Source of the DNA: Rachicladosporium sp. CCFEE 5018
Taxonomy: Eukaryota; Ascomycota; Dothideomycetes; Cladosporiales; Cladosporiaceae
DNA: 64,000 nucleotides
NCBI GenBank assembly: GCA_002077045.2
Contig: KZ111190.1
Coordinates: forward strand, 49,990-113,989
Direction of reading: 5' to 3'
The translations under genes and the position numbers were made by a program. Positions 53,490 through 64,000 of the stretch are shown here, piece by piece; position 1 is the stretch's first letter; the number at the start of each line of letters is the position of its first letter. The notes below the pieces were generated by a model. The model was not told the origin of the DNA and made no database searches. It saw only the letters and a list, made by a program, of their open reading frames with translations.

Positions 53490-55211
53490 TCACGCCTTCT
53501 TCCCCGACTTCCCCGACTTGACCAATTCACCAAGTCTCTTCTCCATGATCTGCCTCCCATCATAAGTCTCCCAGATATAATGCGGCGCCTTATTAACAAT
53601 GTCCCAGCTAACTAAGTTGTCAGTGATCTTGGTGAGATCCTCCTGCTTCCTCTTCCAGTCCTCGTCTTTCCTGCAACTGATGCCCGAGCTGACGACCACA
53701 AGCGGCGTCTTGACGCCCTGCACTGTGCGTGCGGTGGAGACTTCGCTGCGCGTAAGCGAGTCCGCGACGAGGTTCTCCTGGAGTTGCGCTTTGATGTACT
53801 TCCCGCCCTGATACGCGTCCTTTCCGTAAACTCTGTCTTCGCGTGAGCGGCCTCCGAACAACGCGCCGGTAATACGCTGGATGCCGAGCGGGGAGATGAC
53901 GCCCCAGCCCCAGAGAATGAAACCACGCATTGGGCTCGCGATGCGGTGCAGCAGGTCCTCGTGCAGAGGGTCAACGAGCATGATGCCCACTACATCTCTG
54001 AAATGACGGGCGGAGAAGATACGCGAGACGATGCTGCCATAGCCAGCGGAGACAAGGATCCAGGGTCCCTCCTCGCCTGCGAGCGCGAGGGCTTCGGCGA
54101 GGTTGTCGGCGGACATCCCTGCTGAGTGAGGCGAGGGAGCGTTGTCAGACCATGCGTAGCCAGGGCGGTCCCAGTAGCAGTACTTGTCGATGGTGCCGTT
54201 CTCGTAGGCGTTGTAGAGCCAGTGCTCGAAGTCGAATTCGCTTGGGTCTTCGGCTGCCTCAAGCAAGATTGTGGGTGACTTCTTGCCAGAGGCAGAAGTG
54301 GTACTGTTGCCTACACAGGCCAAGTGGACGGCGTACTTGTCGCCGTCGACGAAGTAGCGCTCGCCGTCCATCTCGAGGCTGGCGTCGCGGCTGCGGAGGA
54401 TGAGCGTGCAGGTCATGAGGATCGTGATGGCGATGTAGATGCTCAGGATCGTGGTGGCGGTGATGACTGCCAGCCACTCGCGCACTGTGCGGCGGGTTTC
54501 CGGACGGCCAGTGAGGCGCTCTTCCTCTTCCTTCTTACCCCACGCCACGACGCGGTCAGTGAGCACGCACCATCCTGAGATGAAGACGCCCCAGACCACA
54601 GATGCGATACCTGGCGGGCCCTCCTCGCCGCGAATACGAGCTACCGAGACAATGATGATGAGGTCGACGACAATGATCAAACCGATCACGCCTTGAGAGA
54701 CGCGCATGGCGAGACTCGGCGCGGAGAAGAACAGCAGAGAGTTCAGCAGCATGCCGGCTGTGAGAGTTGTGTAGGCGAAGTCAAAGAAGCCTGAGCCGCG
54801 GGTGGAGAGGCCTGGAGGCGAGACGAAGATGCTCACTAGCAGGAGCACCCACCAGACGAAGGTTATGGCTAGGAAGATCACTGAGAGAGCTCGCAGGGCG
54901 CGGACGGTCCAGAGATTGTAGGGTGATACCTGGTCTTGACGTTAGTATCTGTTCCGTTGTGTCTGCTTCACTGGCTGTCCACTCACTGCTGGGTCATCTG
55001 GGTCCAGATAGCCATCTCCATGAGGAGGTCTCGGGTTCCGTGGCAGCAGCCTGTCTCTCTCATTCGGCTCCCTCGAAGCTCTTGCAGATCGGGGCCGTGG
55101 CCCATCCTCAGACTCCCTCGCCATATTATCAGATCCTTCGCCGCCGTTAACGTGCAGCACTTCGTCAATGTCGTCGTCGTCTTTCTTCTTCGAGCCCCAA
55201 AGTGTAGTCAT
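53490..55211 (-). CDS. DUF2417 membrane protein with hydrolase-like domain, copy 2
   Basis: Exons 54987-55211 and 53490-54929 with a 57-nt intron that keeps the TACTAAC branch site. The product has 554 residues. It is almost identical to the copy at 11826-13538 and also has Gly at the nucleophile elbow. The C-terminus is three residues longer because a 9-base unit is repeated near 53500 ('KSGKSGKKA'). Confidence 0.9.
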
Positions 55212-56007
55212 GTTGGAGAAGGTAGAGGTGTTGAGAAGCTATGTGAGGTCTCTGATGGAGGAGGCGTACAGAGGCGAGCGTGACAGACAGCGTCGCTTAG
55301 CGCCGTACTGATGCCTGTACTGCTCTGACCCGTGCTGTGGCAGAGAGGAGCAGCAGGTGGAGATGGTTTGTACCGCGTCTGCATGGAGGACGGCACAGAG
55401 TTGGCAGTCAAGCTTGGAACGTCATTGTGGCTGGAGAGCTATCCGACTGTACTTCATCGCCGCGGAAAGTCTACATCAATTGGATTAGACTTCAGGATAT
55501 GTACTGCTGCCTGTCCCACAATCCTTCGTCTCTTTGCTCTGGATTCTCTGGCATCGCTATCGCTATGCAGAGTCGTGCACGAGCAGCATGGCCGTGAGTC
55601 TGGAACAGCTTGATCGGCAGGATCGCCCATGTCCATGTAAAGCGGGAGATCACGACCGGGGTCGAGCCCGTGCACTGAGACTGCATCTGATCTCGATGAT
55701 GGAGTTTATGCCAAGTCTGCTATGTGAAGCGAGACAGAATAGAAGAGTCAAGACGGGCCTTCAGAGGGGAGCGCGATCGAGGAGGGGTCCAGAGAACACC
55801 AGGTTGTACTCCAGCCCGATGGCAAAATGATACTTCCCTGAACACAATGCCGTAGTAGATACAAGTCAAGAAAGCTCTGACACATGTCAAACGCTGCTGC
55901 AACAGCACTCGCCACACCCACCCCTCTATCTGCCATGCACAACATCAAGTGACCGCAAGCTCAACTCCACGTGCAACACAACGTCCCTCTCCAGGTTCAA
56001 CCAAGCA
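55212..56007. promoter_or_regulatory. Divergent intergenic region, DUF2417 / PPE1, copy 2
   Basis: 796 bases, counterpart of 13539-14332. A central stretch near 55730-55850 is strongly diverged from copy 1 while both sides align well. Confidence 0.5.
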
Positions 56008-57201
56008 ATGCCCTCTAGCTCCCTCCTTCACCAAACCCTGATCGCCTCTGTTGCAACAGCAACACCTGCACCGCCACCTCGACCCCGACCCCGCGCCCTA
56101 AGACCAGAAGTTCCAGACATCGACTCCGACCGCAGCTCCTCCTCAGACTCTGCTTCCTCCGCCTCAAGTACCGCAAGCGTAGTAACTGTGCGACCTAGCT
56201 CACGTGAAGCAGCTGCAGGGCCAAGCTCGTGGACGCAGTATTTTGAGCGGGAGCTATGGCTTGAGCACGATCTGGAGAACGGGGTGAAGGCTGTTTACCA
56301 TGTTTATGTGACGCCGCCGAAGGATGTGAGGAAGGGGCCACTGTTTGTGTGTCATCATGGTGCTGGAGCTTCGGGATTGAGTTTTGCCGTTCTGGCAAGG
56401 GAGATCAGGGGTTTGATGCTAGGTGCTGGCGTGCTGGCCTTGGAGGCTAGGGGACATGGGTCGAGTGTTACGGGATCTGATGGTAATGAGGTCGCAAACT
56501 ACAGTCTTGAGACTCTGACGATGGATGCATTGAACATGATCATGGCCACGAGCAAGGCGCTGGACTGGCCAGGTCTGCCTCCGCTGCTGCTAATCGGCCA
56601 CAGTCTCGGTGGTGCAATCATGACGACCCTCGCGACCACTCACTGGCGAGCACTTGGTGCAGCACTTGTAGGCTACGCAGTCCTCGACGTTGTCGAAGGC
56701 TCCGCACTCGAAGCCCTCTCCCACATGAAGACCTATCTCTCTTCTCGGCCTCGCAGCTTCGCCTCAGCAGCAGAAGCAGTCGACTGGCACCTCCGCTCCC
56801 GCACAGTTCGCTCGCGAGAAAGCGCCGAAGCCTCTGTCCCATCACTCCTCGTTCCCTCTCTCCCAAATTCCGGATCGTACACCTGGCGCACCGATCTCTC
56901 CACCACGAGCTCAGCATGGGAGGGCTGGTTCCAGGGGATGAGCTCGAAGTTCCTTACTGGTCGCGGTGCAAAGCTACTGATCTTGGCTGGCACGGATCGC
57001 CTGGACAAAGAGCTGATGATCGGTCAGATGCAAGGTAAGTTCCAGCTGGTCGTGTTACCTGAGGCGGGGCACTTCGTGCACGAGGATGTGCCGGCGAAGG
57101 TTGCTGGACTGCTGGTGGAGTTCTGGAAAAGAAATGATCGGAGCGCTATGGTGTTGCCGCCGAAGGTTAGTGAACTGTTAGCGATGGGGAAGAAAGTGTG
57201 A
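56008..57201 (+). CDS. PPE1: Protein phosphatase methylesterase 1, copy 2
   Basis: A 397-residue counterpart of 14333-15508. The G-H-S-L-G-G nucleophile motif, 'DRLDKELMIGQMQGKF' and the catalytic His in 'GHFVHED' are preserved. The variable N-terminus is six residues longer (extra Ala/Thr/Val stretch), and the segment before 'YTWRTDLSTTSSAWEGWF' differs by several replacements. Similarity to copy 1 stops right after the stop codon. Confidence 0.93.
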   Translation: MPSSSLLHQTLIASVATATPAPPPRPRPRALRPEVPDIDSDRSSSSDSASSASSTASVVTVRPSSREAAAGPSSWTQYFERELWLEHDLENGVKAVYHVYVTPPKDVRKGPLFVCHHGAGASGLSFAVLAREIRGLMLGAGVLALEARGHGSSVTGSDGNEVANYSLETLTMDALNMIMATSKALDWPGLPPLLLIGHSLGGAIMTTLATTHWRALGAALVGYAVLDVVEGSALEALSHMKTYLSSRPRSFASAAEAVDWHLRSRTVRSRESAEASVPSLLVPSLPNSGSYTWRTDLSTTSSAWEGWFQGMSSKFLTGRGAKLLILAGTDRLDKELMIGQMQGKFQLVVLPEAGHFVHEDVPAKVAGLLVEFWKRNDRSAMVLPPKVSELLAMGKKV

Positions 57202-57489
57202 TCATAGCCTCCCATTTGACGTGGGTCACGACACTCCAATCTGTAGAGCAAAGGGCGCTGAGTGAGGTTGCCGAGTGAAGGCTGGAAGTGAACGCTGTGG
57301 CATCCACTCATGTACCAAATAAGTGAGTGGCGATCGTACCTTCCTCACTCTCTCCAGGCGTGCACCCGCTCCACCGGAGGGACTGGTCGGCTGCGTGTAC
57401 TCTAGCCCTCTAAAGCTCGATACACAACACACGCTCACACTGCACTCGCTGCCATCCTGGGTATTTGGCGGTACTTACAGTTCCTTGCC

Positions 57490-58476
57490 ATGGCTCAAGC
57501 GAGTTGCGAGCAATCCGGTTCAAGCATGCCAATAGACCGCGCCACAGCGACCGTCATTTCCGAGACTGCACAATCAGACATCTTCGATTTCTTCGGTCTT
57601 CCGCGCGAGCTACGGTAATTCGAGTTTCACTCCGGTCTCATATGCAGTCCGAACTAACCATTCACAGCGACTGGGTCTACGGATACGTATTTTGAGGACC
57701 GTACGACGCCACGCGATCAGAGAGATAAGCGTAACAAATGGAACTATCGAGCGCGCATTCCGGTTGTCAACGCACGCCTAATAAGCCAACAATTCAAGTC
57801 AGAGTATGATGAGATGTCGCACGTACATCATCTGCTCCGTATGGAAGACCATCCCCAAGTGAGCATGGACGAACCTGACTCAGTGTCCATACCTCAGTGG
57901 TTCAAGAAGAGTGTCGATTTCGAGATCACCTTCTTGGTGACATGGTACAGCGACACTTACGAATCCGAAGACTATTACGATTTGGACGAAGGAATGTCGC
58001 TGCTTGAGCGCATTTTGGGCGAATTCGATGATCTTGAGAAGCTCAGGATCACGGTATTTTTCGTGAAGCGGACGGGTGCCTCAACTGTATGGGCCCACAT
58101 TCAGTCGAAGATCCTGTGTCTGAGCGAACTTCGCTGTACCCGGCAAATCCAGGTAGTTTGCGTCGTACCTGGGCGGCTCGGGTCCGAGGGGGGATCCAAT
58201 AATGGGAGCTCTGATGGCGAGAACTCGGACAGCGAGGATCCGGACGGAGACACAGACGATAGCGAGTCGGAAGTGGATGCTGATGTCGAGGAGCTCTCAC
58301 AGAACGACACTCCGGACTGCGGGTACCCTGACGACAACACGTGGGACTTCGTCTACCAAGGAGATCAGCCAAGACGACGACCGATCACAAAAGTGGTAGC
58401 GACGTGGACAGAGCAAGGTCTGATACTCGACGAAGAGGAGGTGAAAGCTCTCAGGGCTCTGGACCGTCAACCGTGA
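57490..58476 (+). pseudogene. ELR-motif gene with frameshift (copy 2 only)
   Basis: Exon 1 (57490-57614) encodes 'SDIFDFFGLPRELR' and ends CG|GTAATT. A 53-nt intron with a CTAAC branch site ends at 57667, splitting the same Arg codon as in the other ELR genes. Exon 2 opens with 'DWVYGYVF' and then hits a TGA after the T4 run at 57690-57693. One T fewer would continue directly into 'EDRTTP' and the long open frame to 58476, which contains 'IPVVNARLISQQ' and 'ITFLVTWYSD', close to the 318-aa ELR protein, with an acidic Asp/Ser-rich insert. Either a young pseudogene or a one-base sequencing error. It has no counterpart in copy 1. Confidence 0.65.
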
Positions 58477-59052
58477 ACTCGTTACAACGACTACTTGGGG
58501 CGAAGAGAGGCAAGGTTATGCGAACGGCCTGTGGTTAGACAGATTGTCGTAACGGTGGTGGACATGTGGCCCTGGGTATCTCCAAGGAACAGACCAACGA
58601 GAGAATAATGCAGGGTACGGACAGAACGAAGAATTCAAGACCTCAATGATGATGCGTGGGCAGATCTCTCACTCAGTAATCCCGAGGGCATGGCAATCTG
58701 CACCAAGTATGCTGGGGCCAGTGCGATGGAGTCCACAGGCGAGTATGCATTGATGCTGACACAGTCGTCTTGATCAATTCGCTCCCCACGCAGCCGATTC
58801 CACGCGGACTCAACCAGTCCCTCGTCGTAAACTAATCGATAAGTCACCCGTTACTTCCATCGCGAAAATCACTGCTTGCCGACACGAAGTAAGCAGAATT
58901 GTGGGCAGTGCACTTGGTCGCTCCTTCCTCGATCAAGACACCAGCAAGCCAAGGCGCCGTGAGTGATTGCTGATCGCGGCACACTACATCCCTATTCACA
59001 CATCCACCATCTTCCTTCTGCTACTAACACCACTTCTAGAGTGGCCGTTATC
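58477..59052. other. Intergenic region between ELR genes, copy 2
   Basis: 576 bases. Similarity to copy 1 (from about 16860) resumes at about 58760. No gene was recognised. The right end is the likely promoter of the next gene. Confidence 0.5.
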
Positions 59053-60063
59053 ATGGCCGAGATACCATTGCTCCTGCTTGGGATGCCGGAGCATGTCGAC
59101 TTCCAAGCTGGAAACACTGTTCAAATCACGACTTTCTCGAGTACTGCCGCCGACGGCATGGGTATAGCAGAGGATGAAAGCACACCGACGATGACGGGCA
59201 TTTTCGAGTTCTTCTCGCTTCCGCCAGAGCTTCGGTGAGTGGCCGAATCTAATCCTGACATACAGACATCACGACTGATCTTACGAAGCATGAGCATATA
59301 CGACCTTCTCTGGGAGGAGCGACACACGCCACCGACTTCGAAGAACAGCACCAAAGGAATGAATTACAGTGGACAGATCCCAGTCGTCCGCGCCCGTCTG
59401 ATCAGCCGACAAGTCAGAGACGAGATCGACAGAATGGCGCCTACAGCCTACCCGCTGGTTCTGCAAGACCACAGACATGTCGAGCTGATGGAGCCTGAAA
59501 AGTGTTTGGAGATTCCCACATGGGCTCGCAGGTCCACGAGCCTGAAGGTCATCTTTCTGGTGACGTGGGAAAATGACGGTCTCGGCGACATCGGCGAAGA
59601 CTGGTACGCTATTGATATCGGGATCTCCTGGCTCCGTCGCATGATGGTGAAGCTCGAGAACGTTACCAAGATGAGCTTCACGATCCATTTCGAGCGACGT
59701 GCAGGGGCTGGCGAGCTCTGGCCCCTGATCGAACGTGGTATTCAGCGTCTGGTGGCTGCCTTTCCATGTACCACATGCGTGCGCGCTGTAGCCATACAGC
59801 GTAGCGAAGACCGAGTACTCGACGCCAACGCTGACGCCGACGGCGTTGAGAAAAGCACACGGAGCGAACAACAGCCCCAGGAGGCACTGGCGCCTGCAGA
59901 GACAGAGAACGCGAGAAAGGTGACTGACGGATCTCCGGCAGCAAGCTCGCCGATGGCGTATCCCGTGGGGAGGTGCGTTGCAACATGGACTCTAGAGCAA
60001 GGTCTCATGGTTAATAAGGAGGAAGTAAAGAAGATGCAAGCACTCGTAGCTATCCCGGCATAA
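59053..60063 (+). CDS. ELR-motif protein of 318 aa, copy 2
   Basis: Exons 59053-59234 and 59289-60063, intron 54 nt, product 318 residues, exactly matching the exon sizes of 17161-18171. It is clearly more diverged from its partner than the neighbouring housekeeping genes are, with replacements along the whole length. The 'FFSLPPELR|MSIYDLLWEE' junction, 'VPVVRARLISRQ'-like segment ('IPVVRARLISRQ') and the 'ATWTLEQGL' end are kept. Confidence 0.8.
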
Positions 60064-60498
60064 CTGCACTTTCGCTTCGATGCACGAGGAGGTCAGTCTC
60101 GGACACAACCGAGAAGTATAAATGATACACCAAACGACTGACTGCTGACCCATTTCATATCACTGATTGGCTCGAGATCAACTTTCTAGCGAGTTCAGCG
60201 GAGTCAAATGATACAGTCGGCTCATCTCTAATTATGTCGATCCAACCAGCACATGCACATCTTGGCGTTTCAGCTGATCAGAGGAAACCACCACACATCG
60301 CACCAATATTCAGCTTCCTAGTGGGCACACCTTCTCGATACTTCTAATGTGCTGAGGAGAGCTTCTCTCTTCGCCTGGTATAACTTACACACTTTCTTAT
60401 CACCTGCTCTCTTCCTTCCCTTCCCTCACCTTACTTTTCTACCGCCCTCGTCTCGGCTTTCGCTACCCATGTGCCTCCCTCATTCACGCAAAGATACC
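60064..60498. other. Intergenic region between ELR genes, copy 2
   Basis: 435 bases, diverged counterpart of 18172-18665. No gene was recognised. The frame of the next gene is open back to 60349, but the stretch is pyrimidine-rich and looks like a leader. Confidence 0.5.
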
Positions 60499-61992
60499 AT
60501 GGCTCAAGACTATCCCCACCTATCGCTACGACCGCGTCCGTCGTACAAAACGGTACCGCCCAGTCGACATCGAGTTCCCCGCTTCCAACATGCGGTCGAT
60601 AGGAACGGACTTGTGGCTCGCCCAGCCAAGACCGCGAAGGCTTCATCACAACGAGCTCTTACCGCTGCTCGTTTGGCGGCGCCCGAGACCGAGACCGCCG
60701 CGGAGCCGAACCCGCTAGAAACAGCATGGGCAAGCTCGCGTCCGCCTGCGCTGCGCCGAACAGTGGACCATCAGTGCCTGCCGACTACACCCACACACAG
60801 ACCTGCACAAGTACAGGTCACGCTCATACCAAGGTAGGTCGAGACTCATTGCGCTGTCGCTTATCTTGCACATCCCTAGGGGCCGAGTCTCAAATGCCTC
60901 ACAAACAACGATGTCGTGTCTCTGGCAAAGCAGTCGAGCACCAAGCCTCATAGCGATACCAAGCCATGCAGCTCACTTCGTGGAGGCTGACCTGGTCGCT
61001 CGCTCGACACAGCAAAGCCGTGTTTCCTCCGCCAATCGATGCTAAGGTTCGATGCAGATAATACCTTGCCGCTACCTGAGAGCGGCATCATCAACTCGTC
61101 ATATTCATTCTGACTTGATGGGCCTCAGATCTGAACCCCAACAATACAATCCCAGCGACACTAACGAGCCTGCGACCTTCTCCAGACTACTCACCTTACC
61201 TCGAGAGCTGCGGTAAGACAATCGGTTGAACGTAATGACACAACCGCGCTGCTAACAACTACTAGTGACCAAATCTACGACTGCCTCCCTGGAATCACAT
61301 TTCATCCCGACGCCAGTCAAAGCGGCCACATATGGAAGGTCTGCACTCCCGCGCCTGCTCTTCGCCTTGCCAATCGTCAACTGAAAGCCGAATTCGATGA
61401 ACGCTTCCTCCAGAACTGCTCACTTCACCTGTCCGATCATCACGAGATGGCAATTCGCCAGAACATAGACGGCCCGCCAGTCAGCGCGCGTAATACCACG
61501 GTCTTCACGGCAGACCTCCTCATTATCTACACTCAACGTCGCTATTGCATACCTCATTGCGTTGATTCCGAAGTCAAAGCACATCACTCGTGGCTGACAG
61601 CCGCGGTGACGAAACTTGATAAGCTGCAGCAGACGACGCTCCGAGTATACCTTGTGGGCTCGAAGGACGTGAAGAAGGCCTACGATTTGCTCGCACGGCA
61701 GCTGCCTCTACTTTCATTGATAAGAACAGTCAGCAGTATGGAGGTGTTAATATACGACGGCGAACGCTGCGCGCCAAACGAGACTGATTCCATTCACCTG
61801 CTTGCTACCTGGTCTCGAAAGCACGACCAGATTGGTGATCTCCGCCCAGTGAATTTGGGCATGCTAGATGTATTAGCACGCAAGGCGGAGGAAGAAGAGA
61901 GCGCACAAACAACTAATGGATCTCCTCGCGAGATCGAGTATCTCGATTGCGATCTGCCTTATCAAGATTGGTCGTCGTACCGCCACGAGTGA
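60499..61992 (+). CDS. ELR-motif protein of 381 aa, three exons, copy 2
   Basis: Exons 60499-60833, 61129-61212 and 61266-61992 give 381 residues. Intron 1 is 295 nt and ends with the same CTGACTTGAT branch region as copy 1. Intron 2 is 53 nt and splits the Arg of 'PRELR'. Exon 2 has the same length as in copy 1 (84 nt). Exon 3 aligns throughout ('DQIYDCLPG', 'LSDHHEMA', 'LLIIYTQRRYCIPHC', 'YLDCDLPYQDW'). Exon 1 cannot be aligned confidently with that of copy 1. Function is unknown. Confidence 0.75.
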
Positions 61993-62559
61993 GACATCTG
62001 TCGGACCTTTGGACTGTTCCCGCTATTTGGCACTTCCTTGGCTGCCAGTCGTTCATGTCACATGATCAACCCTCTCAGTCGGACGCTGTTAGAAACTATA
62101 CCTGCCAAGTCAGTCTAAAGGCGACGAGCCGTTGTTGCTCCAATATCTACTCCCCTTAACGTCTGAAACGTCTCGCGCTAGTATGATACGCATCAGGAAG
62201 GTGTCGCCGTACCTGATTCTCCCATGAGACTGTCATTTGGGGAACACGAGGTACGTGGTGGTCTACCCCTCCCTGACTTACTGGCACTGGCAGCCCTGCT
62301 TGTGTTCAGCTAGCTAGACGCCTTGCCACTGAGCTACGTCCGTCCTGTGCGGCTCGAAGTCTGCGGAAGTGTATAGGTATCAAGCCCTCAGAGGCATCGC
62401 AAGGATGCAGACAGCCCAGCAGCGCGGAAATACTCGAGTTGTAACTTGCTTGGTCATACATATATTGGTATATACATGCACGCCAGATACCCTGCCTGGC
62501 TCAGATTCATTCTTTCCAATCTGATCATGACATGTAATGAAATGGAACTGAGGGATAGA
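61993..62559. other. Convergent intergenic region, copy 2
   Basis: 567 bases between the 381-aa gene and the MFS gene. Poorly similar to the matching region of copy 1. A tRNA-like A-box motif on the minus strand near 62310-62340 has no matching B-box and is not called. Confidence 0.5.
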
Positions 62560-64000
62560 TCAAGCGCGCCATCTTAATGATGTTAGCATGAGTTGCCTTG
62601 TCGTGACGAACACTACTCACCGGAAAGCAGGATGCTTCCAATCCAGATCTTGAATCGCTTTATCGCTGAGACCGTCGAGCTCAGAGTCGATGTCTTTGCT
62701 TTCGCGCTTCTTGTTATCCATCCTGTGGCGCGGTATCAGTCACGGTACCAATGGCGCTCAAATTTGCGGCATCAACTCACTTGACGAAGAAGTACATCCC
62801 AATGCTCAATAGCAGGATGACAGTCGCGGTGGCTAGGTTGAGGCCGTTACCGATATGGTAGTTTGGAGTGTCGAAAGGCAAGCTAATTCCTTGTCAGCCA
62901 AGCTCAACCCTTCCATCATACGAGTGACTTACAAAGCCCAGGTCGAGATCAGGCCACCAATGTTGCCGAACATTACGTTCGTTCCGATGGCAGCCGCTCT
63001 TGCGGTATCTGATACAACATTCGCAGATACTTGCGCGTTCGTGAGCGCACCGAACGAGAATGCTCCCGTGGTGATCAAGAAGGTTGCGCCATATCGAACC
63101 TGAGCTTCGGTCGAAGCCAGGAACATGATGTATCCAGTCATCACTATCGGATAGTCAGTGACGATTCTTTCCACATATGCCATGATCTACTTACTAAAAG
63201 GAGCGCTCAGGATGAAAAGCCAGGTCCGATTGTCCAGCCGCCACGAAGCGAATGGCACGAGCACGGTGAAGAAAGCGCCGACGATGTAAGGCGGCACAGT
63301 TCGAAGCTGCTGCGAGACGACGGTATTCTTCGGGTAGATCGTGCGGACGATCGTAGGCAGGAAGAAAGCTAGGCCTTGCACTGTAACGTTATCCAGCAGG
63401 AAGATGAAGGAGGTGAGAAGGGTCATGGGGCTGAATATGCCCTTCAACATCTTGGCCGTGTCGATCTTGTCAAGCACCTCGGTCGTGCCAACACGTTCTG
63501 ACTTGACTCTGGCAATTGCGAGGTCACGCTCTTCCTGAGTAAGCCACTTTGCCGTCGCCGGTCGGTCTGTAAGGGTGAAGAAGCCAATGATCGCCAAACC
63601 GCAGGTAATGATACCCTCGATCACGAAGATCATTCGCCAGCTATGCAGCGACCCGAAGCTTTCGAGCTTCAGAATGCCAGATGCCAGTAGACCTCCAAAG
63701 GCGCCTGCGAGTGGTGCCATGACGATGTACAGAGACAGGCGGAAGGCGAGCTCACTGCGGCGATACCAGCGTGAGAGATAGTACGCAATACCAGGGAGCA
63801 TGCCAGCTTCGAAGATGCCTAGAACGAAGCGCACACCGCACATTGCTGAGAAGTTGTGCACAAATGCGGTTCCTAGATCGTCGTTAGAGGGTTTATTAGA
63901 AGGATCAACCTGTACGGGAGGGTCCCACCAAAGCTACAGATGCCAAATAGCAGAGTGGTGCCTGGAATGAACCATCCAGGTCCGATCTTCTTGCAGAGCA
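62560..64000 (-). CDS. MFS permease, copy 2 (5' end beyond the window)
   Basis: Minus-strand exons visible: 63929-64000 (continuing outside), 63195-63872, 62933-63143, 62781-62882, 62621-62722 and 62560-62572. The product matches the ACS-type permease at 20725-22599, ending 'FRWRA'. An additional 51-nt intron at 63144-63194 (GTAAGT donor, TAG acceptor) interrupts the coding stretch that is continuous in copy 1. The residues on both sides of this intron ('TWLFILSAPF|MMTGYIMF') are much more diverged from copy 1 than the rest of the protein. The N-terminal exons lie beyond position 64000. Confidence 0.85.

Larger units (their letters stand above)
41691..64000. repeat. Copy 2 of the large collinear duplication
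   Basis: Corresponds to 1-22128 at an offset of 41690 at its left end, drifting to 41872 at its right end because of indels. Bases 41691-42823 are identical to 1-1133. Gene order and strands are the same. The block at about 57202-58760 is not homologous to copy 1. The repeat continues beyond the window. Confidence 0.9.

Noticed and set aside
62310..62340. tRNA-like segment on the minus strand (TAGCTCAGTGG A-box match)
   Set aside because: No B-box (GGTTCGA-type) follows within tRNA distance and no acceptor or anticodon stems could be folded by eye. At best a relic.
1..64000. Transposons, CRISPR arrays, rRNA genes, telomeric repeats, secondary-metabolite cluster
   Set aside because: I looked for transposase, reverse transcriptase, polyketide/peptide synthase signatures, direct-repeat arrays and terminal TTAGGG-type repeats and saw none. 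Short or degenerate elements could still be missed by eye.

Overview
The window is nuclear DNA of a filamentous ascomycete. Genes are compact and intron-poor. Introns are mostly 48-62 nt, with GT..AG ends and CTAAC/CTGAC-type branch sites. Several families are typically fungal (DUF3659 repeat protein, DUF2417, RTC4-like, Tvp38, fungal MFS permease). The gene content looks like a Dothideomycete, possibly of the Capnodiales/Mycosphaerellales group, but that placement is inference and no species call is made.

Layout. Positions 1-41590 are one contig and 41691-64000 another, joined by exactly 100 N. The second contig repeats the gene order and orientation of 1-22128: LEA-like/DUF3659 giant protein (+), DUF726 hydrolase (-), UTP23 (+), DUF2417 membrane protein (-), protein phosphatase methylesterase PPE1 (+), small proteins sharing an 'ELR' motif (+), and an MFS permease (-), which runs off the window. 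The copies differ by scattered, mostly silent changes, so both look functional. The first 1133 bases of the two contigs are identical, including about 665 non-coding bases, and both contigs start at the same base. This is either a large direct duplication or two homeologous/haplotypic contigs joined in scaffolding.

The copies differ in content at one spot. After PPE1, copy 1 carries a GIY-YIG-like/C2H2 zinc-finger gene, while copy 2 carries an extra ELR-family gene. Each is broken by a single-base frameshift at a homopolymer. The MFS gene of copy 2 has an intron that copy 1 lacks.

The unique part, 22600-41590, holds mostly housekeeping genes: ERO1 (ER disulfide formation), a membrane RING-H2 protein, a CaCA cation exchanger, a Tvp38/TMEM64 membrane protein, mitochondrial ribosomal protein mL53, an RTC4-domain protein, soluble inorganic pyrophosphatase with a possible alternative N-terminal leader, a disordered 751-aa protein of unknown role, a gene-free 2.3 kb stretch, and a glycine-rich RRM protein cut by the gap.

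The genes do not form a pathway cluster. I saw no secondary-metabolite cluster, transposon, CRISPR array or rRNA/tRNA gene that I could support. The most interesting signals are the duplication itself, the copy-specific accessory genes and the intron difference.
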